Below, piece by piece: positions 40,145 through 49,700 of a stretch of DNA of 64,000 nt. Position 1 is the stretch's first letter, and each line of letters starts with the position of its first letter. The position numbers and the translations under genes were made by a program. Source of the stretch: Deltaproteobacteria bacterium (lineage in GTDB: Bacteria; Myxococcota_A; Polyangia; Polyangiales; JADJMO01); contig JACPFM010000009.1 in the NCBI GenBank assembly GCA_016182965.1, forward strand, positions 82,875 through 146,874. The letters run 5' to 3'. The notes under the pieces were generated by a model. It was not told the origin of the DNA. It worked only from the letters and a program-made list of their open reading frames with translations, and did no database searches.

Positions 40145-42403
40145 ATGTCGACCGCTCGTTCACGGCCTTCGCAAAGGAGCGCGTCCGTCGTCCGACGACG
40201 CGTCGCGTCCACGCTCGCCATCGTCGTGGCCGCTGCGCTCGCGCCGTCCATCGCGTCCGCCTCGGAGTTCGACACCAAGGCGGGCGTCGTGCGCTTCGCG
40301 CCCGACGCGGTGAAGACGTGGAAGCTCGACTCCGCCGCGGAGCTGATCGCGGCGAGCGCGTTCCTCACGAAGTTCGACACCACCTCGTACCCGCCGCGGC
40401 TCCGCCTGACGAAGGTCACCGACGCCTCGATGATCGAGAGCAACTTCACCGCGCCGTCCGACGCGGTGGAGGGCGTGCGCGCGTTCCGCGTCGGCAGCGT
40501 CGCCGGGGCCGGGACGTCCGGCCTCGCGATCATGGACGAAGCGGCGTTCGCCGCGCTCGCGACCTCGCGCATCGAGATCTCCATGTGGGCGCGCGCCGAG
40601 GGCGCAATGCCGGCCCTGGTCGTGCAGTACGCGAAGAGCGACTGGTCGCTCGAGAGCGGCTTCGACTTCGCGAGCGCGTTCTCCACGCGCACCGGGCGCG
40701 AGACGAGCGACGGCTGGGTCGAGTTCACCACCGGCCCGATCGACGGCTCGGTGTGGGGCGTGCCGATCCGCGCGATCGTGCTCAGCCCGTCGCCCTACAG
40801 CCAGAAGGGCACCGCCTTCGCCGTCGACGCGATCGAGGTGCGCAAGGTCCCCGGGCCGCTCACCGCGCCGACCGCGTGCACGCAAGCCGACGTCGACAAG
40901 ACCTGCGGGCCCTCGGCCGACTGCATGTACGGCCGCTGCGTGCCGTCGACGGTCACCTGGGGCCCGCTGCCGACCGGCGAGCACCGCGTCGAGTTCGCCG
41001 ACCGCTGGACGCACATCGCCTCGCACCTCATCGGCGATCGCGCGTCGAGCGAGTACGGCCGCAAGGTGTTCACGCCCGCCGCGCGCGACCTTTCGCGGTA
41101 CTCGGTGTCGTCGCGGCAGTTCTTCGGCGGCATGAACCGGTTGGTCAACGGTCTGCGCGACAACCACACGTCGTTCGGGTCGCCGCCCGCGGGCTTCGCC
41201 ACCTTCGGTCCGATGCTGTTCTTCGGCTGGTCGGGCGCGCTGCACGCGTGCTTCGGCGTCGTCGAGAAGGACCTCACCGGCGGCGGCCTCGGGTTCGGCG
41301 TCTTCCACGCCGGCGACAAGCCGATCTCCGGCGTCCCGCTGAAGCAGGGCGACATGCTGGTGGCGATCGACGGTCAGGACCCGAAGGAGTGGGCCGACGC
41401 GGTCATCCCGGGCATCAACCGCACCTCGCCCAACGATCCGAAGGCCGATCCGGCGGCCTACGCCGAGCTGCTCTCGGCGGCGATCAGCGCGCGCGCCAAG
41501 GAGATCAAGGTCGCCCGCTGCGCGTCGGCCACCGCCTGCACCGGCGACAACGTGAAGGAGATCACGATCGACGTCGCGAGCAAGGTCTCGGCGCACGTGC
41601 TCGCGAACGGCGGGTGGGGCGACCTCGACTACTTCGGCTGCTCGCCGCGCTTCCGCGACTCGGTCGCCGACTTCGACGAGGCGTCCTCGGGCGAGGACAC
41701 CATCACGCCGCGCACCGTCGACGGCATCGTCAACGTGCAGTTCGACGGGTTCAGCGGCCAGGAGGGCTGGCAGGGCAAGATGTCCGGCGTCTTCGAGCCG
41801 AAGCCCGCGGCGGTGCTGATGGACGCGCGCCAGGGCAACGGCGGCTACGGCAACAACGTCGAGCACCTGCTCGGCCTCCTGCGCGGCAAGGACCAGCGCA
41901 TCGGCTTCATCACCGTCGTCAACGGCACCTACGACGAGCCCTCGCCGTCGTCGCTGTTCACCACCTACGAGAAGTGCGTCGGCGGCGAGGCCGGCTTCTC
42001 GTTCAGCTGCTTCGGCGCGTGGGGCTTCTTCTCCGATCTCGAGTCGCCGCCCGGCGCGGCGACCAAGATCGCCTGGCTCAACACGGTCGACGTCTCCGCC
42101 AACGACTACATGCCGCGCCTGCTCGCGGGGCGCACCGGCTTCCGCATCTTCGCCCCGCACCCGACGGCCGGTGCGTTCGGGGCGGTGACCTCGTTCTCGT
42201 CGTTCATGCCGGGGTGGGGCGGCGGCAGCCTGCAGTACCAGGACAGCCGCTTCGGCTCGACCTACGCGGAGCTCTCGTCGGTGCGGTGGGAGAGCGGGCA
42301 CGGCGTCGCCCCCGACGTGGTGGTGGCGCAGAAGGTCTCCGACGCGCTGAACGGCAAGGACACCATGCTCGAGGCCGCGCGCGCGTGGTTGAAGGCGGAG
42401 TGA
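40145..42403 (+). CDS. secreted S41/PDZ-like protein, module A
   Basis: 752 aa. Twin-Arg-like basic start and hydrophobic segment (ASTLAIVVAAALAPSIAS) predict export. Residues about 30-240 are a beta-rich domain; a Cys-rich linker CTQADVDKTCGPSADC follows. A PDZ-like part (PLKQGDMLVAIDGQDPKEW, about 400) and a tail-protease-like domain (VLMDARQGNGGYGNN, about 560) come next. At the usual catalytic serine position it reads V-S651-A-N-D, then FGAVTSFSSFMPGWGGG. A C-terminal-processing protease fold is likely, but catalysis is uncertain. It is followed 11 nt later by its lipoprotein partner. Confidence 0.72.
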   Translation: MSTARSRPSQRSASVVRRRVASTLAIVVAAALAPSIASASEFDTKAGVVRFAPDAVKTWKLDSAAELIAASAFLTKFDTTSYPPRLRLTKVTDASMIESNFTAPSDAVEGVRAFRVGSVAGAGTSGLAIMDEAAFAALATSRIEISMWARAEGAMPALVVQYAKSDWSLESGFDFASAFSTRTGRETSDGWVEFTTGPIDGSVWGVPIRAIVLSPSPYSQKGTAFAVDAIEVRKVPGPLTAPTACTQADVDKTCGPSADCMYGRCVPSTVTWGPLPTGEHRVEFADRWTHIASHLIGDRASSEYGRKVFTPAARDLSRYSVSSRQFFGGMNRLVNGLRDNHTSFGSPPAGFATFGPMLFFGWSGALHACFGVVEKDLTGGGLGFGVFHAGDKPISGVPLKQGDMLVAIDGQDPKEWADAVIPGINRTSPNDPKADPAAYAELLSAAISARAKEIKVARCASATACTGDNVKEITIDVASKVSAHVLANGGWGDLDYFGCSPRFRDSVADFDEASSGEDTITPRTVDGIVNVQFDGFSGQEGWQGKMSGVFEPKPAAVLMDARQGNGGYGNNVEHLLGLLRGKDQRIGFITVVNGTYDEPSPSSLFTTYEKCVGGEAGFSFSCFGAWGFFSDLESPPGAATKIAWLNTVDVSANDYMPRLLAGRTGFRIFAPHPTAGAFGAVTSFSSFMPGWGGGSLQYQDSRFGSTYAELSSVRWESGHGVAPDVVVAQKVSDALNGKDTMLEAARAWLKAE

Positions 42404-42414
42404 GGGAGCAGACC

Positions 42415-43260
42415 ATGAACACCAAGATCGCCCTCTCGCTCATCGCGCTCTTCGCCGCCGGCTGCGGGTCCTCCGCGGAGCCGGAGCCGCCGAAGGCCGA
42501 GCCGATCGTCGACGCCGGCCCGGCGGACACCGCGCCCGTGTCGACGCGCACGCTGATCAACCGGCCGCTCCTCGCCGGCGCGCCGCAGAACCTGCTCCTC
42601 GACATCACCTTCCGCGACCAGGGGTGGGGGCACTTCACGAGCTTCTACGACAGCGCCTCGTCGCAGCTGAACGTGCAGTCGCGCGTCGCGTCGCTCGCGC
42701 CCGCGGGGCTCACCGCGCCGATCGCCGTCTTCAAGGATCCGACGGCCGACGACGCGCGCTCCAAGGGCATGACCTCGATCGCGTCGTTCCTCGGCGGCAA
42801 GGGGCCGTTCGTCGCGCGCATCTGGGTGTCGCGCTCCAACGCGGCGGGCCAGCCGATCGAGCTCGTCGAGGATCCGGCGGTGTTCCGCTGCGCGATCACC
42901 ACCGGCGGCATGCCGGAGGGCAAGGCGTACGATCTCGCGCGCAAGGACACCAAGGTGCTCGGCGATCGCACGTGGGTGCTCTTCGAGTCGACCATCGAGG
43001 CCGATCTCCCCGGCACCGCGTTCTTCAACCTGAAGTTCGGGCGCAAGGGCGGCGGCTACATGGTGAGCGCGCCCGAGGTCGTCGCGTCGAAGCTCCTGCC
43101 CGCGGGCGACACCAAGGCGTCGTACGAGGCGCCGGCCACGGCGCGCGCCCTCTTGCCGGAGGAGCGCGACGCGATCGCCCGCTACGTCAAGCAGCCGCAC
43201 CGGCTCGGCCTTCCCGCGCTGCCTCGCTTCGTCCCCGGGAAGTACGTGCCGATCGACTGA
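42415..43260 (+). CDS. lipoprotein partner, module A
   Basis: 281 aa. Lipobox LFAAGCGSS, Pro/Ala linker, then a beta-sandwich carbohydrate-binding-like domain (NLLLDITFRDQGWG; FVARIWVSR; AFFNLKFGRKGGGYMVSAPEV) and a C-terminal RLGLPALPRFVPGKY. The start NLLLDPSF/DITF resembles carbohydrate-binding CBM-like domains. It sits 11 nt after the S41-like gene; module B has the same order, so the two proteins probably work together at the envelope. Confidence 0.7.
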   Translation: MNTKIALSLIALFAAGCGSSAEPEPPKAEPIVDAGPADTAPVSTRTLINRPLLAGAPQNLLLDITFRDQGWGHFTSFYDSASSQLNVQSRVASLAPAGLTAPIAVFKDPTADDARSKGMTSIASFLGGKGPFVARIWVSRSNAAGQPIELVEDPAVFRCAITTGGMPEGKAYDLARKDTKVLGDRTWVLFESTIEADLPGTAFFNLKFGRKGGGYMVSAPEVVASKLLPAGDTKASYEAPATARALLPEERDAIARYVKQPHRLGLPALPRFVPGKYVPID

Positions 43261-43311
43261 ATCACCCGTCGCGCTTCTCGGACGGCACCGGAGCGTCTGC
43301 CGCGGCAGCTC

Positions 43312-43410
43312 GGTCGAAGGTCGAAGGTTGAAGGTCGAAACGAGACCGGAGTGGGCGTCTCCTCGACCTTCGGCGTTCGACCTTCGACCTTCGACCTTCG
43401 ACCTTCGACC
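43312..43410. repeat. CCTTCGA heptamer inverted repeat between modules
   Basis: The left arm (43312-43340) carries about four TCGAAGG units and the right arm (43374-43410) about five CCTTCGA units. They can pair into a long stem over a 33-nt loop. It lies between the duplicated modules and may terminate module A transcription. Confidence 0.75.
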
Positions 43411-43477
43411 CTTCGCACAGGCGCAGCGACGGCGGCGCCGTGCGAGAGCGGGCCGCGGCGGCTACACTCGGCGCGGC

Positions 43478-45703
43478 ATGCGTCTCCTCGCCTTCCTCAC
43501 GGCGATCACGGCGTCGATCGGGGCGCTCGCCGCCCCGGCGCTCGGCGTCGCCGCGGAGCTCGCGTCGGACGGGAAGCTCGTCACCGCGCCGCGCGCGACG
43601 TTGCTGACGTTCGACGATCCGCTCACGCTCTCCGAGTGGGGCGTGCAGCTGACCAGGTGGCAGGGCAGCCCGGTGCAGCTGGTCGCCGAGCCGATCGTCG
43701 ATCTCGGAGCGTTCGCCGGTCGCCTGCTGCCGGCCGCCGACTCGGTTGCCGGCGACGGCGCGCTGCGCCTCGGCGCGAAGTACGGCGCCACCGGCGTGAT
43801 CATCCCCGGCAAGACGCTGGCCGCGCGCGCCGGCAGCAAGCGGTTCGAGCTCCGTCTCTGGGCGAAGGCCGAGGGCGCGACGCCGTACCTCACCGTCGGC
43901 TGGTCGACCAAGGCGCCGTTCGACGACGATCTCGCGAGCGTCGTCGCCGTGCGCACCGGCCGCGAGACGAGCGACGGGTGGGTCGAGCTCACGACCGGCA
44001 CCATCGACGCATCGATCTGGGACGTGCCGCTCTCCGGCGTGCACATCGCGCTGTCGTCGCGCGCGAGCAAGACGGCGAGCTTCGCCGTCGCCGCGCTCGA
44101 GATCGTCCCGGTGGGCGGCTCCGGCGTCGAGCCGCGCGCGTGCACGCAGGCGACCGTCGACGAGGCGTGCGGCCCCGAGGGCGACTGTCAGTACGGCCGC
44201 TGCGTTCCGGGGTACGCCGCGTGGGGTCCGCTGCCGCCGCGCGAGCACCGCGAGGAGCTGGTCCGCCGCTGGATCCACCTCGCCACGCGCATCCAAGGCG
44301 ATCGCAAGGCCGCGGTGAACGCGAAGGCGCTGGTCTCCGAGGGGCCGGCGCTCGCGTGGTACGCGGTCGGCGCGCGGCCGTTCTTCGCCGGTCTCAAGCG
44401 GCTGGTGAACCAGCTGCGCGATCAGCACACGAGCTTCGGCAGCCCCAACGCGGCGCTCCTCTATCCGGTGGCGCACGGCGGCGGCTCGGCGACGACGGGC
44501 GCGTGCTTCGGCGTCGGCCGGCACGATCTGCTCGCCGAGCCCGGCAAGAAGGGCGCGCTCGGGTACATCGTCTACCGCGCCAACAAGACGCCGCCCAACG
44601 GCGTCATCCTCGAGCGTGGCGACGCGCTCACCGCGATCGACGGCGAGCCGCCGGTCGAGTGGGTGAGGCGCGTGTGGGGCGGGCTCGCGGGGTCGCTGCC
44701 CAACGACCCAGGCTCCGACCTCGGCTGGTCGGCGCAGGGCCTGTCGTGGCTCCTCGAGAAGCGCGCGTCGACCATCGAGATCACGCGCTGCCTGTCCGAC
44801 GCGCGCTGCGACGGCGCGTACCGTCAGGTCCTCACCGTCCCGGTCGGCGAGCCGATCTTCCAGAAGATCCGGGGCACCGGCTCGATCGGCCCGCTCACGA
44901 ACTACTTCTGGTGCGACGTGCGCTTCCAGCACGCGCTCGACAAGTTCGCGCCCAACGTGCGCGGCGAGAACACGGTGTCCGGCCAGATCGTGCGCGGCGA
45001 CGTGCTCGCGATCCACTTCGACGGCACCTACGGCGTCGACAAGTGGACGCCCTCGATGCTCGCGCTGTTCCCCGCCGAGGCGCCGCCGAAGAAGGTGCTC
45101 TTCGACACGCGCCAGGGCAACGGCGGGTACGGCTTCAACGCCGAGACGGTCGTCGATCTGATCCGGCCGCGCACGCAGCCGATCGCGAACCTCACGCTGC
45201 CCGTCGGCTCCTGGGAGGGCGCCGAGGCCGCGACGTTGATCAAGGCCTCGCAGACCTGCATCGACATGCCCGGCAGCTCGTACGCCTGCGGCTTCGCCGA
45301 CGCCTACAGCAACGCCGACGCCGACGCGATCGCGAAGGACGCGCGCGTCGCCTTCCTCAACGTCGCCGACGTCTCGGCCAACGACTTCCTCGCGCGCCTG
45401 GTGAAGGGCCGCGCCAACCTGAAGATCTACGGGCCCGGTCCGACGAGCGGCGCCTTCGGGTCGGTGTCGTCGCTGCCCGGCTTCCTCTTCGGGTGGGGCG
45501 GCGGCAGCATCCAGATGCAGGACGCGCTGTTCGGCCCGTCGTTCGCGTCGCTCGGCTCCTCCGGGTGGGAGAGCGGGGTCGGCGTCCCCCCCGACGTGAT
45601 CGTCGCGCAGCGCATGTCCGACGCGATCCGCGACCGCGACACGATGGTCGAGGCCGCGCACGCGTGGCTCGCCGGCGGCGCCGACGAGGGAGGGGAGCTG
45701 TGA
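43478..45703 (+). CDS. secreted S41/PDZ-like protein, module B
   Basis: 741 aa from ATG at 43478 (signal peptide LLAFLTAITASIGALAAPA). It repeats the layout of module A: FELRLWAKAEGATPYLTVGW beta domain, CTQATVDEACGPEGDC linker with the same Cys spacing, VILERGDALTAIDGEPPVEW PDZ-like part, LFDTRQGNGGYGFN and V-S633-A-N-D-F with FGSVSSLPGFLFGWGGGS. Shared blocks show a tandem duplication. Its stop overlaps the partner lipoprotein start (TGATG). Confidence 0.72.
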   Translation: MRLLAFLTAITASIGALAAPALGVAAELASDGKLVTAPRATLLTFDDPLTLSEWGVQLTRWQGSPVQLVAEPIVDLGAFAGRLLPAADSVAGDGALRLGAKYGATGVIIPGKTLAARAGSKRFELRLWAKAEGATPYLTVGWSTKAPFDDDLASVVAVRTGRETSDGWVELTTGTIDASIWDVPLSGVHIALSSRASKTASFAVAALEIVPVGGSGVEPRACTQATVDEACGPEGDCQYGRCVPGYAAWGPLPPREHREELVRRWIHLATRIQGDRKAAVNAKALVSEGPALAWYAVGARPFFAGLKRLVNQLRDQHTSFGSPNAALLYPVAHGGGSATTGACFGVGRHDLLAEPGKKGALGYIVYRANKTPPNGVILERGDALTAIDGEPPVEWVRRVWGGLAGSLPNDPGSDLGWSAQGLSWLLEKRASTIEITRCLSDARCDGAYRQVLTVPVGEPIFQKIRGTGSIGPLTNYFWCDVRFQHALDKFAPNVRGENTVSGQIVRGDVLAIHFDGTYGVDKWTPSMLALFPAEAPPKKVLFDTRQGNGGYGFNAETVVDLIRPRTQPIANLTLPVGSWEGAEAATLIKASQTCIDMPGSSYACGFADAYSNADADAIAKDARVAFLNVADVSANDFLARLVKGRANLKIYGPGPTSGAFGSVSSLPGFLFGWGGGSIQMQDALFGPSFASLGSSGWESGVGVPPDVIVAQRMSDAIRDRDTMVEAAHAWLAGGADEGGEL

Positions 45704-46542
45704 TGCGCCGCCTTCCGATGCTGTGCGCCCTGCTCGTGGGCTGCGGCTCGTCCTCCGAGCCGACGCCCCACGCGACGCCCGACGCCGGCGCGCTGTCGGT
45801 CGCCGACGCGTCGCCGATCGACGCGCTGGCGCGTCCCGTCCGCACGATGAAGCAGGTCGGGCTGTTCGGCGGCACGTCCGTCGACAACCTGCTGATCGAT
45901 CCGAGCTTCGACGAGGGCAACCCGGGCATCGGCCGCTGGTACTCGAACCTCGGCACCGCGCTCGCCGGCAACGGTCCGCCGGTCGAGCACGTGGTGACCT
46001 CGAGCTCGCCGATCGGCGTCTCGCTCCCGGTCGGCGCCGTGTCCGACGTCCCCGAGAGCGGCTCGCCGCGGACGTTCTCGCTCATCGCGCAGGTTCCCGG
46101 CGGCAAGGGGCCGTACGTCGTGTCGCTGTGGCTCGCGACCGAGAAGGAGCCGATCGGCGACCTGCCGACCCTCGTGCGCGTCTCGCTCGCCGGCGCGACG
46201 GCCGGCGGCATCAACGGCTCGGAGATCCCGCGCGAGGACGAGAGCACGCGCGTGATCGACGGGCGCACGTGGGTTCGCTACCGCGGCGAGGTCGGAGGGC
46301 CGTTCACGCTCGGCGCGTACGTCGTCGTGCGCTTCCGCGGGAGCAAGAACCGCTGGTGGCTGCAGGCGGCCGAGGTGCTGCCGAAGCAGCTGCTCACCGA
46401 GACGAAGACCCTCCGCGTCGCGCTCCCGTTCGACCTCGACGACGCCGAGCGCGCCGCCATCCGGGAGTATCGGCGCATCCCGCTCGATCTCGGGGTCGGC
46501 GCGCCGCCTCGCCTGTTCCGCCCGGCCGGACTCCGGCCCTGA
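45703..46542 (+). CDS. lipoprotein partner, module B
   Basis: 279 aa. Lipobox LLVGCGSS, linker with DAG and VDAS, then the same kind of beta-sandwich (NLLIDPSFDEGNPGIGRWY; YVVSLWLATEKEPIG; YVVVRFRGSKNRWWLQAAEV). The C-terminal RIPLDLGVGAPPRLFRPAG corresponds to RLGLPALPRFVPG in module A. Translational coupling to the S41-like gene supports a 1:1 partnership. Confidence 0.7.
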   Translation: MRRLPMLCALLVGCGSSSEPTPHATPDAGALSVADASPIDALARPVRTMKQVGLFGGTSVDNLLIDPSFDEGNPGIGRWYSNLGTALAGNGPPVEHVVTSSSPIGVSLPVGAVSDVPESGSPRTFSLIAQVPGGKGPYVVSLWLATEKEPIGDLPTLVRVSLAGATAGGINGSEIPREDESTRVIDGRTWVRYRGEVGGPFTLGAYVVVRFRGSKNRWWLQAAEVLPKQLLTETKTLRVALPFDLDDAERAAIREYRRIPLDLGVGAPPRLFRPAGLRP

Positions 46543-46730
46543 AATCGGGCACTCCCGCGGCCGACGGGCAGCACGAGAACGGTCACGACCCTCGACTGCA
46601 CGAGCCTTCGCGCGCGCCACGCTCACCGAGCAGCGAGCTCGTCAGGCGCGCAATGACGCGCCGCGCTCGCGGGCGCGGTCGACGTACGTGGGGGCGGTGA
46701 TACGCTCGCGAGCGAAGGTAGGGTCGGCCG

Positions 46731-49700
46731 ATGGGATCGATGCGTGCCCTGTCGCTCGCGGTCTTCTCGCTGGTGGCGGCGTGTACGGCGCGCGACGATC
46801 GACACGTCGTCGATCGGAGCGCGGGCCCACGCGAGGTCCTGAACACGTTGCTGCGCACGCCCGCGATCGCGGCGGAGCTGCCGCGAGGCGATCGCCTCGA
46901 GGTGCGGCACGACGGCATTCGCACGCACCGTCGCGCCGGCTTCGGCTCGCTCGCGGCGCGGCTGCCGCTGCGTGCCTCGGGAGCGACGACCATCGCGCTC
47001 GGTGACGTCAGCCTGTCGGTCGAGCCGGCCGATCTCCGCGACGTTCCGGCGGTGATCGTCGACGACGCGGCCGTCTACGCGAACGTCGCCACGGACACGG
47101 ATCTCGTACTGCTCGCTTCGTCGGCCCGTGTCGAGGAGCTTCGCGTGCTCCGCAGCGACCGAGCGCCGGAGAGCGCGCGTTACCGCGTCAAGGGTCGCGT
47201 GGTGCAGGACGCGCTCGGGATCGCGGTGCACGATCAGGAGGGGCGCCCCGCGCTCAGAACGGCGCCGGCGTGGGCCATCGACGCGAGGGGCGTGCGCCGC
47301 GACGTGAAGCTCGCGCTCGAGGGCGACACGATCGTCGCCTCCTTCGATCGGAGCGGGCTGGCCTATCCGATCGTCGTCGATCCCGCGTGGATCGCGGCCG
47401 GGACGGGGATCATTCGTCACTACGAGAGCACGCTGGTGAACCTCGCGGACGGGCGGCTGTTCGCCATCGGTTCGATCGATGAGCCGGCGATCTACGACCC
47501 GGTGAAGAACTCGTGGACCTCGGTGCCGCGCAGCTCGGGCCGGCCCAATCCCACCGCCGCCGGGCTCACGTCCGACAACAGGGTGTTGGTGATGGCCTAC
47601 CAGTTCAGCACGCCGGGCTCGGAGATCTTCGATCCGGCGACCGGGACCTGGAGCCTCGGACCGACCCCGCTGGCGGCGCGCGAGTACACGAAGTTGGTCC
47701 GCCTGAGCTCGGGCAAATTGCTGGTCGTCGCGGGACAGATCGGCGGCGTCCGTGTCGGCACGACCGAGATCTACGACCCGAGCACAGGGTTCTCGCCCGG
47801 TCCGACGATGAGCCTGCCTCGTCGCCAGCACAGCGTCACGAGGCTGACCGACGGTCGCGTGCTCGTCGTCGGCGGCGATCCCTACGTCGAGTCGTGCGAA
47901 GTCCTCGACGCCGCGGGCACCACGTGGACCGCGCTCCCCACCGTTCCCGGGCTCGCGGTCTGGTCGAACGCGCTCACGCCCTTGCCGTCGGGCGACGCGC
48001 TGGTCGTCGCCTCGGGCATCGCCGCGAGGTTCAACGGCTCGTCGAACACCTGGACCGCGCTCGCCGCGCCGCCGGTCAACGTGTGGAAGCCTGCGCTCTC
48101 GCCGCTGACGACCGGCAAGGCGCTGCTCTCGGGCGGCGAGGTCGGCGCGGTCGAGGGTACGTACCCGATCGCGCGAGCGTTCCTCTTCGACCCGACGACC
48201 TCGCTGTTCAGCGAAACGGCGTCGATGGGCGTGGCGCGCGCCTATCACGCGTCGGAGCTGCTGTTGAACGGCAATGTGATCGTCGTCGGCGGCTTCGGCA
48301 CCGGCACGTCGATCGGATCGGCCGAGCTCTATCGCCCCGGCGACGCCGCGACCGGGACGGCCTGCGTCGTCGACGGCGAGTGCGCCGGCAATCACTGCGT
48401 CGACGGGTTCTGTTGCGACACCGCGTGCACCTCGACGTGCCTGGCTTGCAGCGCTGCGAAGAAGACCTCGGGGACCGGAGACGGCATCTGCGGCGCGGCG
48501 ATCGCCGGGACCGATCCGCACGACACCTGCACGGACGACGGCGCCGCGACGTGCGGCGACAACGGTCTCTGCGACGGGGCGGGCGCCTGCCAGAAATATC
48601 CCTCGACCTCGTGCTCGCCGCGCGGATGCACCAAGGGCAGCGAGTGCACGAGCGGTCACTGCGTCGAGGGGATCTGCTGCGACACCACGTGCACCGGCCC
48701 GTGCGTCTCTTGCCTCGCGTCGCGGAAGGGCCCCGGCGCCAAGAACGGCGTCTGCGCGGCGGTCGCCGCCGGAACGAACCCCCGCGGGGCGTGCGTCCCC
48801 GATCTCGCCTTCCCGAGCTCATGTCGCGCCGACGGCCTGTGCGACGGCGCCGGCGCGTGTCGCGCGTTCGCACCCTCCGGCACCGCGTGCGGGACGCTGG
48901 GGTGCACGTCCGGGAAGCTCACCGCGGCGAGGTGCAACGGCAGCGGCGTGTGCCAGGAGACCACGACCGACTGCGCACCCTTCACGTGCGCCTCGGCCAC
49001 CTCGTGCGGATCGAGCTGCTCGAACGATGCGCAGTGCTCCGGCGCGGCGTACTGCAGGTTCTCCGACGGCACCTGCCAGCCGCTGAAGGTCAAGGGAGTC
49101 GCGTGCGCGCGCAGCGCGGAGTGCGCGCTCGGCAACTGCGTCGACGGGGTGTGCTGCGAGACGGCGTGCAGCGGCTCGTGCGTCGCGTGCACCGCGAGCA
49201 AGAAGGGCGGGGGCGTCGACGGCGAGTGCGGCAACATCGGATCGGGGACCGATCCCGACGGCGAGTGCCCGGACGATGGCGCCGCGAGCTGCAAGCGCTC
49301 GGGCGTCTGCGACGGCAAGGGCGGGTGCGCCCTCTACGCATCGGGCGAGCCCTGCGGCGCCGCGAGCTGCGTCGACGGGAAATCCGTCGCGCGACGCTGC
49401 GACGGGGTCGGGACGTGCATGGCCACGACGAGCGCCGACTGCGGTAAGTTCCGCTGCGCCGACGGCGTGTGCAAGACGACCTGCGCGGCGGACGCCGACT
49501 GCGTCGACGGCGCGCACTGCGACGCGGGCACGTGCAAGCCGAGCGCAGAGAGCGGCGCGGCGTGCAGCGAGGCGCGCACGTGCAAGTCTGGTTTCTGCGT
49601 CGACGGCGTGTGCTGCGTCGGTCCGTGCAGCGGTCAGTGCGAAGCGTGCGACGTCGAGGGCGCGAAGGGCGCGTGCGTCCCGGTCGCCGGCGCGCCGCAC

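Noticed and set aside
38803..43260. Rightward open frame of 1485 codons across three genes
   Set aside because: It switches from nonsense opposite the PrsW gene, to an out-of-frame reading of the S41-like gene, to the real lipoprotein from 42415 onward; only the last part is coding.
43312..43410. CRISPR or integron attachment site
   Set aside because: Units are 7 bp with no spacers and no integrase; it is a simple heptamer stem.
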